A DNA stretch of 11,769 nt from an uncultured Odoribacter sp. (GCA_905204385.1 CAJKZL010000052.1:1-11769), one strand, 5' to 3'. Counted from the first letter of the stretch, positions 1 through 8,332 are shown. Notes: generated by a model from the sequence alone, not told the origin. Made by a program: numbers and translations.

Positions 1-32
1 CCGCTTATAAGGCGCCCCGCAGGGGTCCACTA

Positions 33-46
33 TCGTTCATCGTTCA
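33..46. repeat. Two tandem copies of a 7-bp unit (TCGTTCA)
   Basis: TCGTTCA occurs twice head to tail at 33-39 and 40-46, and a degenerate copy (TCATCGTTA) follows near 66-74. The surrounding bases 1-60 contain only a small GC hairpin (CCCC 15-18, GGGG 22-25) and short open frames closing at 48-54, none recognisable. This could be the edge of a short tandem-repeat tract or the tail of an upstream gene. The repeat itself is directly visible; any function is unknown. Confidence 0.5.
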
Positions 47-88
47 TTAAGTGACCGAAGGGAACTCATCGTTACTTTAATTTTGAAA

Positions 89-121
89 TTTGTTCCAAAA
101 TTAAACGAACGTTTACATTGG
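89..121 (+). promoter_or_regulatory. Candidate Bacteroidota promoter for the SusC operon
   Basis: TTTG at 89-92 is followed after 21 bases by TACATTGG at 114-121, which matches the Bacteroidota -7 element TAnnTTTG at all but one defined base. Transcription would then start near 125-128, putting the hairpin at 128-157 at the extreme 5' end of the message. A perfect TAnnTTTG (TAATTTTG, 78-85) lies just upstream but has no TTTG at the usual distance. An inverted repeat AAACG/CGTTT (103-107, 110-114) overlaps the region and could be an operator. All of this is motif matching only. Confidence 0.3.
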
Positions 122-127
122 ATAAAA

Positions 128-157
128 CCCCGGTCGATGCGGGAACATCGATCGGGG
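128..157 (+). promoter_or_regulatory. Strong stem-loop in the SusC leader
   Basis: CCCCGGTCGATG (128-139) can pair with CATCGATCGGGG (146-157) over 12 consecutive positions, one of them a G-U wobble, closing a 6-base loop (CGGGAA). It lies 71 bases before the SusC start codon and is followed on the + strand by an A-rich run, so it is not an intrinsic terminator in that direction. It could stabilise the 5' end of the mRNA, take part in attenuation, or bind a small RNA or protein. The structure is read from sequence; the role is open. Confidence 0.6.
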
Positions 158-228
158 AACAGATTAAAAAAAATACTATCGGATACGGGAATATCATAGT
201 ATTAATAATAACCTCGATCAACAAAATT

Positions 229-3200
229 ATGAAAAAAAACAAATCAGCTGGATTTTTCCGTAAGGAAAAATGGCTACAAATCAATCGAATTATGCGTCTA
301 CTAGTCTTAATGGTGATGTGTCTTAACCTGAGTTTATCGGCAAAAGTTTATTCACAGGCCGAACGGTTTCGCATGCAAAAGAAAGGTGCTACGGTAAAAG
401 AAATCTTTGATCAAATCATGTCACAAAGCAACTACCGCTTTTTTTACAATAACGAATTCGACGTTAGCCGTAAAATAGACATCGATGTCCGCAATGCAGA
501 CCTAAACCTGATCATAAATAAAATATTAGAAGGACAGGACTATTCTTATAAACTGATGGACAATTACGTCATTATAAAACGGAATGAATCACAGACAATA
601 CCACAAAACAAATATGCCCGGCAAATAACCGGTATGGTGAAAGACGCCGAAGGAAATCCTCTGCCAGGAGTAACGGTTAGGTTGAAAGGCACAAATTTAG
701 GAGTGGCAACCGACATTGACGGTAAATTTATTTTTAGCGTTCCGGGGCCGGGAGCTTTTCTTGAGTTTTCCTTTGTAGGTAAAAAAACACAACTGGTCCT
801 CGTGGGCGATCAGAGTGAATTTAATATCATTCTGGAAGACGACGAAAAGATACTGGATGAGGTAGTATGTACCGGTATCCAGACCCTTTCACGCGAAAGG
901 GCGACCGGTGCTTTCGAAGTATTGAATGCAGAAACGATAGGCAGGACCCTGACATCGGATGTAGTCAGCCGTTTTCAAGGGAAAATAGCAGGCGTGCAGG
1001 TGGACGCTAATAATAAAGTGACGATTCGCGGACGTGGTTCCATTAATTCGGACACAGATCCTTTGGTGATGGTAGATGGTTTTCCTATAGAAGCCGGAAT
1101 CGAATCCGTCAATCCCGATGATATACTCACCATGACGATATTGAAAGATGCTGCGGCAGCTTCCATTTGGGGTGTGCGCGCTGCCAACGGCGTGATTGTT
1201 ATCACCACGAAATCCGGACAAAATCAGGAAAAACCGACACTGGATGTTTCTTATTTCCTGACCATAGACAGCAAAGCCGATTATAAAGACATGCATTTAA
1301 TCTCTCCTTCGGACGCTGTCGATGTACAGTTGGAATTAATTCAAAAAGGATGGTGGACTCCCACGGAAGTCGATCAATATCATAGTTCTGTAAACAAGGT
1401 ACAGGAAGCTTATTACAATGCCATGAAACGGCTGGAAACCGGAAACTATTCCTTGATTGCTACCGATCCTCAATTCTGGTCGGAGATAGAGGAATTGCGA
1501 AATGCAAATTTGTATAAACAATTTGAAAAAGAATTGCTACGCCGTGCTGTTCAGAACCGCCTGAACATATCGTTCAGGGGCGGTTCCGAAAAAAGCAACT
1601 ATTATCTGTCGGCGGTATACGATCATCAGGCATTGGGAAGTGTGGGTGACAAGAGTGATGACCTGATTCTAAATCTGAAACACGATTATAAAATTGCAAA
1701 CCGGTTGACTTTCTCAACAGGTATAAACGTCCAGTATAAGAATGAGGAAAATAACGGCATATCTATCGGCCGTCTGGCGGACGAAACTCCTTTCCATAAT
1801 CTATGGGATGCTGAAGGGAATCGCATTCAATATTATATGGTAGATCCCTGGGAAGGCAAAAACCGGGAAGAAATGGGATATTTACCCTACACCACCAATA
1901 TGCTGAATGAACAGGAAACGAACGATTATACCACCAATACCTTTTCAGCCCGTTTGCAGGCAGCTTTAAAGTGGAATATCATTCGAGGATTGGATGTAGA
2001 AACCCGTTTTCAATATGAGCGGGCTTATACCGATATCGAAGATTTGCGTAGTAAAAACAGTCCTTATATGCGCCGGTTAATTAACGACAATACTTTGGTG
2101 AATGCAGACGGACAGCTGATAAACAATCTTCCTGTAGGAGCCATGCACAAGGAAACAAAGAATGAACTGGAAGCCTGGACCTGGAGGAGCCAGTTGACCT
2201 ACAACGGTGACTGGAATGACTCGAAACACATGCTGACAGCAGTCTTAGGACATGAAATGCGCATGTACCGCACCATAGGCCGTTCCGCCCTTCAATACGG
2301 CTACGACCCGGACGCCCTGACCTATGTCGCTATCGACGAAACAGCCTGGGAAAACAGGGAATACGATACTTGGTACGGCTTGCCTTCCCTGCTGGATAAT
2401 GGTAAACAACATGAATTTACAGAGATCGACAATCGGGATTTATCTGTTTTCCTCAATGCTGCCTATACTTTTGCCGGTAAATATTCCGTATCGGCCAGTG
2501 GACGTATGGACCGGACCAACCTGTTCGGAAATGACTCCGATTACAATTACAATTTCATCTGGTCGAGTGGTTTAAGCTGGCGCATCAGCGAAGAGGCGTT
2601 TGCAAAAACAGATTGGATGGACCGACTGATGGTACGTTTGACCTATGGTATCGGAGGAAATGTAAATAAAAATTTCTTCCCGATGTTGATGGGAAGTAAA
2701 GGAGTTAGCAAAGGAGTACCTTACATCCACTTAATCAATCCGGCAAATAAAGATTTGACCTGGGAGAAAACCACTACGATCAATGCCGGTATCGATTTTG
2801 CCTTCTTGAATTATCGGATCGGCGGAAGTGTAGACTACTATCATAAGAAAGGAACGGATTTATTAGGGCGGGTAACCCTCGACCCCACCAATGGCTTCCC
2901 GGATGCCCAAATGAATTTCGCTTCCATGCTGAACCAGGGAGTGGAAGTAACTCTGAATACGACTCCTTTGGTGATTAACGATTTCAGATGGAATCTGGGC
3001 TTCAACATCAGTTATAATAAAAACGAAGTGACTAAGGTAGAAGCAGCCGGAAGTTCTGTACCGGATTATCTGGAAGGAGCTCCGGGCTTCGGAAACGGTG
3101 TGGCCATTGTCGGGAAACCGCTGGGACGTTTATATTCCTACCGCTATGCCGGTTTGGATGAGCAAGGACAGGTCATGCTTTGGCAGGGCAATGAAAAGGT

Positions 3201-3729
3201 ACATTACTCCGCGTTCGATAAAAATATCGAAAATCTGAAATACGAAGGGACACTCGAAGCTCCCTGGTATGGCGGCGTAAATACCTCTTTTGAATATAAA
3301 GGAATTACCCTTTCTGCTAACGCTACTTATAAGTTCGGGCATAAATTCAGATTGCCTGTAGGGTCGGCATCGAGCCCTTATTCCCAATATGAGAACATTG
3401 CCGACAGATGGCGGCCCGGACATACTCAAACGAATGTGCCCGTTTTATTGGATAATCTACAGAGTACGGCTCAGTTCGAAATGGAGGAATATTATTCCGA
3501 TGCTGACATACACGTCCGGGATGCAGCTTTCTTACGGTTGAACGAAATAAGCCTGGGATATACTTTGCCTAAGGCCATGATCCGGAAAACTCCTTTCAAA
3601 CTGATCGACATACAGTGCCAAATACGTAATCTCGCTTTATGGACCGCAAACAAAGAAAATACCGATCCGGAAGCCGTGTATATGCCCCGGACCAAGAGCT
3701 TTATCCTTGGTGTGAAATTAACCTTTTAA
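229..3729 (+). CDS. SusC/RagA-type TonB-dependent outer-membrane transporter with N-terminal STN domain
   Basis: Encodes a 1166-residue outer-membrane importer that takes up a ligand with energy from TonB. Order of parts: positively charged start and signal segment (about 1-43, hydrophobic core MRLLVLMVMC from residue 22), STN domain (about 51-118), carboxypeptidase-regulatory-like beta domain (about 132-208, GMVKDAEGNPLPGVTVRLKG), TonB-box-like segment ILDEVV (about 208-213), plug (about 219-329, with VTIRGRGS, DPLVMVDGFP and LKDAAAASIWGVRAANGVIVITT), then a barrel ending in Phe. The ATG at 229 was chosen because the signal peptide begins there; the frame is open back to a TTG at 118, but that extension is not signal-like. 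The STN domain is the hallmark of SusC proteins that signal to a FecR anti-sigma factor, so a FecI/FecR pair is expected just upstream, outside the window. First gene of a four-gene operon, 11 bases before SusD. The ligand is unknown. Confidence 0.96.
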   Translation: MKKNKSAGFFRKEKWLQINRIMRLLVLMVMCLNLSLSAKVYSQAERFRMQKKGATVKEIFDQIMSQSNYRFFYNNEFDVSRKIDIDVRNADLNLIINKILEGQDYSYKLMDNYVIIKRNESQTIPQNKYARQITGMVKDAEGNPLPGVTVRLKGTNLGVATDIDGKFIFSVPGPGAFLEFSFVGKKTQLVLVGDQSEFNIILEDDEKILDEVVCTGIQTLSRERATGAFEVLNAETIGRTLTSDVVSRFQGKIAGVQVDANNKVTIRGRGSINSDTDPLVMVDGFPIEAGIESVNPDDILTMTILKDAAAASIWGVRAANGVIVITTKSGQNQEKPTLDVSYFLTIDSKADYKDMHLISPSDAVDVQLELIQKGWWTPTEVDQYHSSVNKVQEAYYNAMKRLETGNYSLIATDPQFWSEIEELRNANLYKQFEKELLRRAVQNRLNISFRGGSEKSNYYLSAVYDHQALGSVGDKSDDLILNLKHDYKIANRLTFSTGINVQYKNEENNGISIGRLADETPFHNLWDAEGNRIQYYMVDPWEGKNREEMGYLPYTTNMLNEQETNDYTTNTFSARLQAALKWNIIRGLDVETRFQYERAYTDIEDLRSKNSPYMRRLINDNTLVNADGQLINNLPVGAMHKETKNELEAWTWRSQLTYNGDWNDSKHMLTAVLGHEMRMYRTIGRSALQYGYDPDALTYVAIDETAWENREYDTWYGLPSLLDNGKQHEFTEIDNRDLSVFLNAAYTFAGKYSVSASGRMDRTNLFGNDSDYNYNFIWSSGLSWRISEEAFAKTDWMDRLMVRLTYGIGGNVNKNFFPMLMGSKGVSKGVPYIHLINPANKDLTWEKTTTINAGIDFAFLNYRIGGSVDYYHKKGTDLLGRVTLDPTNGFPDAQMNFASMLNQGVEVTLNTTPLVINDFRWNLGFNISYNKNEVTKVEAAGSSVPDYLEGAPGFGNGVAIVGKPLGRLYSYRYAGLDEQGQVMLWQGNEKVHYSAFDKNIENLKYEGTLEAPWYGGVNTSFEYKGITLSANATYKFGHKFRLPVGSASSPYSQYENIADRWRPGHTQTNVPVLLDNLQSTAQFEMEEYYSDADIHVRDAAFLRLNEISLGYTLPKAMIRKTPFKLIDIQCQIRNLALWTANKENTDPEAVYMPRTKSFILGVKLTF

Positions 3730-3740
3730 TGTACCGTAGT

Positions 3741-5144
3741 ATGAAAACGAAAATATATAGTTTATTGATTGCCGTAGGACTACTTTCTTCCTGCAATAAT
3801 TTTCTGGATGTAGACATGAAAGGCAAAGTAGTCCCTAAAACAGTGGAAGATTACGATGAAATGTTGAACGACCCGATCCGGTTTCTCGTACAGAACCCGA
3901 ATTATATGATTCCAGAACTGGATTTGACGGCTGAAGAAATCCCGGGATTAGCCAGTAAGGATATAAAAGCATATCGTTGGGATGCCTACCAGTATTTATC
4001 CGGGGAAAACGATGATGATTATTCCGGATTGTATTCGCGGATCTATGCAGCTAATGAAATTATTAACCATATCGACGAAGCCGAGTCTGTAATGGGAAAT
4101 GAGAAGCTACGGATGGAAGTGAAGGGACAGGCACATGCCGACCGCGCTTGTTGTTACTGGACTTTAGTCAATTTGTACGGATATCCTTACTCTAAAGTGA
4201 ACGAAGATAAATTGGGAGTGTCTTTAATCCTCGAAAATGATTTGGCCCAAAAAAGCAAGCGGGCTACTGTTGGCGAAGTATATGCACAAATTTGCCAGGA
4301 TTTACGAGTAGCGGCAGCCCTGGCTCCCGAAAAAGTAGCTCCGTTGAAAAAACTCAGGGCTTCCCGGCAAGCCGTATATGCTTTTCAAGCAAAAGTGTGG
4401 TTGTATATGAATCAGATCGATTCGGCCGAGGTAGCTATCGGTAAAGCTCTCGAAACCGAACCCGTGCTGTACGATTATAATAGCTTTGTGAATCAGTCGG
4501 AACTTGATAAACCACAAAGGCCATGTGCCGAGAATGGTACCCGGCCGAGATTAAATGCCGAGAAAAATGATGAAATCATATGGTATTCACCGATATACTA
4601 CTATTCTTTTGCAATGAATCCCGCTACAGTCAGCCAGAATTTAGTCGATTTGTTTAATCCTGACGAGGATCTCCGTCACATACTGGAATATGGAAATGTA
4701 GACCCTTTTACCGGAATAACCTATGAGCGGGTACGCTATTTTGCCAGCAGCGGTGTACGTACTTACCTGATTTGTTCTGCCGAAATGTATCTGCTGAAAG
4801 CCGAAATCCTGGCACGCAAAGGAGATTATGCCAATGCAATGATCGCTTTGAACGCATTGCGGGAAAAACGTTATTTAACCGGAAGTGATTACAGTTTGTC
4901 TGCCACCGATGCTGCAGATGCTTTGAAAAAAGTGAAGGAAGAACGCGCGCGCGAATGGGCCTGTACGTTTATGACCTGGTTCGATTTAAGACGTTATCAG
5001 GCATACGGCGAAACGATACCTACTTTCCAGCGACAAGTAGGAGATCAGACTTATACGCTGGCTCCCGGAAGCAATCTTTATACATTGTCGATTGCTCCGT
5101 ATGTGATTGAAAAAAATCCGAATATCGAACAAAATCCACGCTAA
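3741..5144 (+). CDS. SusD/RagB-type outer-membrane lipoprotein
   Basis: Encodes a 467-residue ligand-binding lipoprotein that forms the lid of the SusC transporter at the cell surface. The signal peptide ends in a lipobox with the lipid cysteine at residue 18 (GLLSSC), and CNNFLDVD just after it is typical of SusD proteins. Helical TPR-like stretches occur in the first half (for example AVYAFQAKVWLYMNQIDSAE), and the C-terminal signature KEERAREWACTFMTWFDLRR is close to the family pattern ending in WFDLRR. Length is normal for the family. The start at 3741 begins the signal peptide directly; an in-frame ATG at 3729 overlaps the SusC stop as TAATG and would add four residues, so translational coupling is possible. 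The partner SusC is immediately upstream. What it binds cannot be read from sequence. Confidence 0.95.
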   Translation: MKTKIYSLLIAVGLLSSCNNFLDVDMKGKVVPKTVEDYDEMLNDPIRFLVQNPNYMIPELDLTAEEIPGLASKDIKAYRWDAYQYLSGENDDDYSGLYSRIYAANEIINHIDEAESVMGNEKLRMEVKGQAHADRACCYWTLVNLYGYPYSKVNEDKLGVSLILENDLAQKSKRATVGEVYAQICQDLRVAAALAPEKVAPLKKLRASRQAVYAFQAKVWLYMNQIDSAEVAIGKALETEPVLYDYNSFVNQSELDKPQRPCAENGTRPRLNAEKNDEIIWYSPIYYYSFAMNPATVSQNLVDLFNPDEDLRHILEYGNVDPFTGITYERVRYFASSGVRTYLICSAEMYLLKAEILARKGDYANAMIALNALREKRYLTGSDYSLSATDAADALKKVKEERAREWACTFMTWFDLRRYQAYGETIPTFQRQVGDQTYTLAPGSNLYTLSIAPYVIEKNPNIEQNPR

Positions 5145-5178
5145 TTGGTTTTACGTCATTCAATTAAACAAATAAGTT

Positions 5179-6162
5179 ATGAAAAAAATTGGACTTATAC
5201 TATTGATAATAAATGCGGTATGTCTATTGAATGCATGCTCTGACGAGGATTATGTATTGAAACATGACTCTCCGGTTGTGGACTACGTTTTACCTTCTTT
5301 TATGAAATTAGGTACAGATGTAGTGTTTCCAGGTAATGGTTTTTCCAGCAAGGCAGAATTGTATCTGAAAAATGAAGCAGAGGAAATGATCCGGATTATG
5401 CCCGAGAAAATTGTAAACCGCGGTTTCTCCTTTAAAGTGCCCGAAGATTTGCCGAAAGGTTTTTATACGGTAATCCTCAGACTGGAGGGTGACTGGGAAT
5501 TGGGTAATGTACGTGTTATCAAAGAATACAACAAACAGAAACGGCTCAAAGCGATTAATTATGATATGGGAGGCTTTGTTTTGCCTTTTACATTGACGTA
5601 TGATGAACAGGGACGGTTGAGTACTTTTTATTCGGAATTTTATGGAGACTATCATTTATCTTATGGCGAAAATCGTATTGATGTCGTCGATAATTTAATG
5701 GAAAGTTCGTTTAGTTTCAACCTTCAGGACGGGAAAATTATCAGTTCCATGGAATACGGCGAAACAAGCGATTGGCTCTATGAGGACGGATATTTGATAA
5801 ATGCTGCCGGTAACGGCTATACCTATGAAAATGGTAATTTGCTTATAACAGACAATGATATGATGGCAATCGCCTACGAATATACCGACAACAAATTGAT
5901 TAATTCCGGTTTATTGGATATAACGGCTTGCTGTATGTATGTGAATTATTCTATCACAGGCATGGAATTTATCGCTTCTTTGCTGAATATGAGTGGAAAA
6001 CATTCTGTAAATCTGCCTACGGCACTACCGGGATTCGGGAATTTCACTTATAAATATGAAAATAATGATCCTACCGGAAATGTAACCCGGCTCATCCTAG
6101 CTGCAGAGTTTACTGCCATGGATTTAACATTCGTCTATGAGACTGCTGAAATCTTTTTATAG
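5179..6162 (+). CDS. Surface lipoprotein with IPT-like domain and YD-like (DUF4595-type) beta strands
   Basis: Encodes a 327-residue lipoprotein, lipid cysteine at residue 20 (LLNAC). The following residues SDED resemble the acidic lipoprotein export signal that sends Bacteroidota lipoproteins to the outside of the outer membrane. Residues about 31-117 look like one IPT/TIG immunoglobulin-like domain, ending KGFYTVILRLEGDWELGNVRVI, as found in many accessory lipoproteins of SusC/SusD loci. The remainder has repeated short strands of the form LTYDEQGRLS, LSYGENRIDV, YTYENGNLL and YEYTDNKL, similar to DUF4595/YD-type repeats. It starts 34 bases after SusD and ends 10 bases before the next gene, so it is co-transcribed. 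It probably plays a SusE/SusF-like part in ligand capture or shields the complex; this is inferred from position. No catalytic motif is visible. Confidence 0.82.
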   Translation: MKKIGLILLIINAVCLLNACSDEDYVLKHDSPVVDYVLPSFMKLGTDVVFPGNGFSSKAELYLKNEAEEMIRIMPEKIVNRGFSFKVPEDLPKGFYTVILRLEGDWELGNVRVIKEYNKQKRLKAINYDMGGFVLPFTLTYDEQGRLSTFYSEFYGDYHLSYGENRIDVVDNLMESSFSFNLQDGKIISSMEYGETSDWLYEDGYLINAAGNGYTYENGNLLITDNDMMAIAYEYTDNKLINSGLLDITACCMYVNYSITGMEFIASLLNMSGKHSVNLPTALPGFGNFTYKYENNDPTGNVTRLILAAEFTAMDLTFVYETAEIFL

Positions 6163-6172
6163 GAATGGGCAT

Positions 6173-7336
6173 ATGAGAAGGATTAAAAATATAGGCCGGC
6201 TATGTGTCCTGTGCTTACTGGCAATGTCCTGTAAGCACGAACCGGCCTACCGCATCGAAGGGGAATTTCCGGATGCTCCCGAAGGCACTGTGGTATATTT
6301 CGAAAAGGATTCGGCAGTCATTCAGAATGGGAAATTTGTCTTTCAGGGCAAGACAGCCTACCCGAAATTATCTTCCCTACGGGTAAAAGGAATCAACCGA
6401 TACGGTATGCCCGGATATAAAGGCACCCGTCTGTGGATAGAAAATACGGATATCGGAGTTGCTTGTGCTTATGCCGATCTTCCGGATTTCTTCCAATACT
6501 CGGAACGGATGAAAATAACGGGTTCGAAACTCAACGACCAATACAACCGTTACCGTAAAGACGTTGTAGCTTTGGGGACGCGTGACAGTCTATGGAAAAT
6601 CTATCAGCAAGTATATCTGATTCCTTCTTTTGAATGGAGAAATGTAGACGTACAGGCCGGAATCCGGGTAATGCGTGAAATCCAGGATCTGTCAGCCCGT
6701 CAAAAGCAATTGACCCAAAAATTTATTGCAGAGCATCCGGACTCCCCCATTTCACTGGAGTTGCTGAGCGGTATCATCCGCGGGCAAGAATATACATTGA
6801 CGGAAGCCGACCGGATGATCGGGTCTTTGGACACCTGTCTCAACGCTTTACCTGCTTATGCTGACTTACTCAACGCTTATAAGGCCTTTGCTCCGACTGC
6901 AAAAGGGCAAAAATATATCGATGTAACTTTACTCGACAAAGAAGGGAAAGAGGTCAAATTATCCGATTATATCATTCCGGGAAAGTATAATATGCTGGAG
7001 TTCTGGGCTTCCTGGTGCGGGCCCTGCCGGGGCGAGATTCCTCATTTACGGCATGTAAACGAGGTTTTGGGAAAAGATTTTAATATCATCAGTATTTCCA
7101 TAGATGAAAAGAATGCAGATTGGCAAAAAGCCATGCAGGAAGAAGGGATGATATGGACACAATTGAATGTTCCGGGTGGATTTAAGGGGGAGGCTTGTCA
7201 AAAATATAATATCGATGGTGTCCCTTACAGCCTGGTGCTGGACGGCGAAGGAAAGATTCTTGCCGGAGAAGTCCGGGGGGCCGAATTGGATATCTTGTTG
7301 ATCGATTTGTTGGAAGAAAAGGCGGAAAAATTATAA
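6173..7336 (+). CDS. TlpA-like thiol-disulfide oxidoreductase lipoprotein with DUF4369-type N-terminus
   Basis: Encodes a 387-residue periplasm-side lipoprotein. Lipobox LAMSC gives lipid Cys20. Residues about 25-110 form a small beta domain of the DUF4369 kind (YRIEGEFPDAPEGTVVYF), followed by a helical linker (about 115-240). A thioredoxin fold of the TlpA/AhpC-TSA type occupies about 245-387, with active site WCGPC (Cys282 and Cys285) and the cis-proline in DGVPYS (Pro351). The active site is complete, so it should reduce or exchange disulfides. The start at 6173 was chosen because MRRIKNIG begins the signal peptide; the frame also opens at 6137 inside the previous gene. Last gene of the operon, before a strong terminator. 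The DUF4369-TlpA pairing is common in Bacteroidota; its link to this transporter suggests cargo or a receptor with thiols, which is inference. Confidence 0.93.
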   Translation: MRRIKNIGRLCVLCLLAMSCKHEPAYRIEGEFPDAPEGTVVYFEKDSAVIQNGKFVFQGKTAYPKLSSLRVKGINRYGMPGYKGTRLWIENTDIGVACAYADLPDFFQYSERMKITGSKLNDQYNRYRKDVVALGTRDSLWKIYQQVYLIPSFEWRNVDVQAGIRVMREIQDLSARQKQLTQKFIAEHPDSPISLELLSGIIRGQEYTLTEADRMIGSLDTCLNALPAYADLLNAYKAFAPTAKGQKYIDVTLLDKEGKEVKLSDYIIPGKYNMLEFWASWCGPCRGEIPHLRHVNEVLGKDFNIISISIDEKNADWQKAMQEEGMIWTQLNVPGGFKGEACQKYNIDGVPYSLVLDGEGKILAGEVRGAELDILLIDLLEEKAEKL

Positions 7337-7341
7337 AACAG

Positions 7342-7383
7342 AACCCTAAAAGTTAGATAAAAAACTTTTAGGGTTTATTTTTA
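7342..7383 (+). terminator. Intrinsic terminator of the SusC operon
   Basis: AACCCTAAAAGTT (7342-7354) and AACTTTTAGGGTT (7363-7375) form a perfect 13-bp stem around an 8-base loop, followed by a T-rich tail (7374-7383). It begins 5 bases after the TlpA-like gene stop. On the other strand the stem is followed by TTTTAT, so it may also end transcription of the convergent gene that stops at 7424. Confidence 0.93.
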
Positions 7384-7423
7384 TGAAATCAGTTATAAAC
7401 AAAAACTGCTAAACAATTCTCTC

Positions 7424-8329
7424 CTACAAAGCCGTAATTTCTTCCGGGCTGAGTCCTGTAAAATCGGCTATTATGCTCATATTCATTCCGGCAGTTTTCA
7501 TCTTCCGGGCAATTTCCTGTCTTTCTTCCATCTTTCCCTCCACCTTCCCTTCCATTCTCCCTTCCATTCTTCCTTCCAACTTTGCACCATCGAGCATACC
7601 GTGTTCAATCATCACGGCATTGAGGTGCTCATCGTAAGCCCGGCGTTCTTCCGGCGTCATATTGTAGTACACCAGTTTTTCCCGGGCCTCGGCCAATCCC
7701 GGAGCAGTAGTGTTCTCGCGAATCGTCCCGTCCTTCAGATACGCTATCCACTCCTCCAAAGGGGTCACCGCCACCTTGTTGAACTCATTCACCCGGATCA
7801 GATAATATTCGGGGAAAATCTCCGAAGGAAATTTATGCACCAGTAAGTCCTTCTGCCGGGCCGTAATCTCCAGCCGGTCGCCCGTATGCACCCCCTTGAA
7901 AATATTCTGCCCGTGATAAAGATAATCCTTTCCCTTGCCGATGTCGATATAGAGGATACTGATGGAATACACTTTTTTCACTTCCTGGTAACTCTCGCCC
8001 AGCGAAATATGCTCCGTGATAGCCTTTGCTACCCCATACAACACCCGTTCCAGGAAGTACAACTCCCGGGTATTCTGGATTTCCACAATGATAATCTCGC
8101 CCTTGCTGTTGCGGGCTTTGATGTCCACACGGTTAAACTTATCTTCGGCAGATTGCTGATTGCCTTCGCTCTCTAGCAATTCCACAATCTTCACTTCCTC
8201 ATTCAGAAGCACCGTGAGCAATCCTTCGAGCACCCCGAAATTGGCTTTCTGCCGCAGCAGCCTTTTCACTGCCCAGTCAAAGCGGATATATTTATCATGT
8301 TGTTCCATAGCCTCATGTATCGATGACAT
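7424..8329 (-). CDS. Rpn-family PD-(D/E)XK nuclease / putative transposase
   Basis: Encodes a 301-residue protein of the family labelled 'Rpn recombination-promoting nuclease/putative transposase' (PDDEXK_2 type). The start YIRFDWAVKRLLRQKANFGVLEG is characteristic. The nuclease core shows Asp69 (NRVDIKA) and Glu83-x-Gln85 (VEIQNTRE), the family's D...E-x-Q version of the PD-(D/E)XK site. After the core come helices ending in MTPEERRAYDEH, a Gly-Arg/Lys-Met/Val-Glu repeat (253-268) and a short helical end (MNMSIIADFTGLSPEEI). The boundary is the longest frame; Met8 (8308) is a good alternative because the promoter at 8333-8362 would start transcription near 8327. The gene faces the SusC operon and no flanking inverted repeats were seen, so it looks like a solitary gene rather than an insertion sequence. 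Known Rpn proteins are DNA nucleases, some with anti-phage or toxin-like roles; activity here is inferred. Confidence 0.93.
   Translation of the reverse strand: MSSIHEAMEQHDKYIRFDWAVKRLLRQKANFGVLEGLLTVLLNEEVKIVELLESEGNQQSAEDKFNRVDIKARNSKGEIIIVEIQNTRELYFLERVLYGVAKAITEHISLGESYQEVKKVYSISILYIDIGKGKDYLYHGQNIFKGVHTGDRLEITARQKDLLVHKFPSEIFPEYYLIRVNEFNKVAVTPLEEWIAYLKDGTIRENTTAPGLAEAREKLVYYNMTPEERRAYDEHLNAVMIEHGMLDGAKLEGRMEGRMEGKVEGKMEERQEIARKMKTAGMNMSIIADFTGLSPEEITAL
7526..7573. repeat. Four 12-bp tandem repeats inside the Rpn gene
   Basis: Read on the minus strand, four 12-base units encode GRME, GRME, GKVE and GKME. A degenerate fifth unit (AKLE, 7574-7585) precedes them. Units differ by a few bases and all keep the reading frame, so copy-number change would lengthen or shorten the linker without breaking the gene. 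Confidence 0.85.
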
Positions 8330-8332
8330 TCA

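Noticed and set aside
15..25. Small GC hairpin at the window edge as a terminator of an upstream gene
   Set aside because: The stem is only four pairs with a three-base loop and no T-run follows.
118..228. In-frame extension of SusC back to a TTG at 118
   Set aside because: The added 37 residues place the signal peptide deep inside the protein and run through the leader hairpin; ATG 229 begins a normal signal region.
889..1296. Long minus-strand open frame inside SusC
   Set aside because: It lies opposite well-conserved plug-domain codons and matches no family; a shadow of SusC.
3130..3429. Minus-strand open frame in the SusC barrel
   Set aside because: Composition mirrors the coding strand and there is no independent start signal.
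7424..8329. Rpn 'putative transposase' as an insertion sequence
   Set aside because: I saw no terminal inverted repeats or target duplications around it, and the family is a nuclease usually found as solitary genes despite its name.
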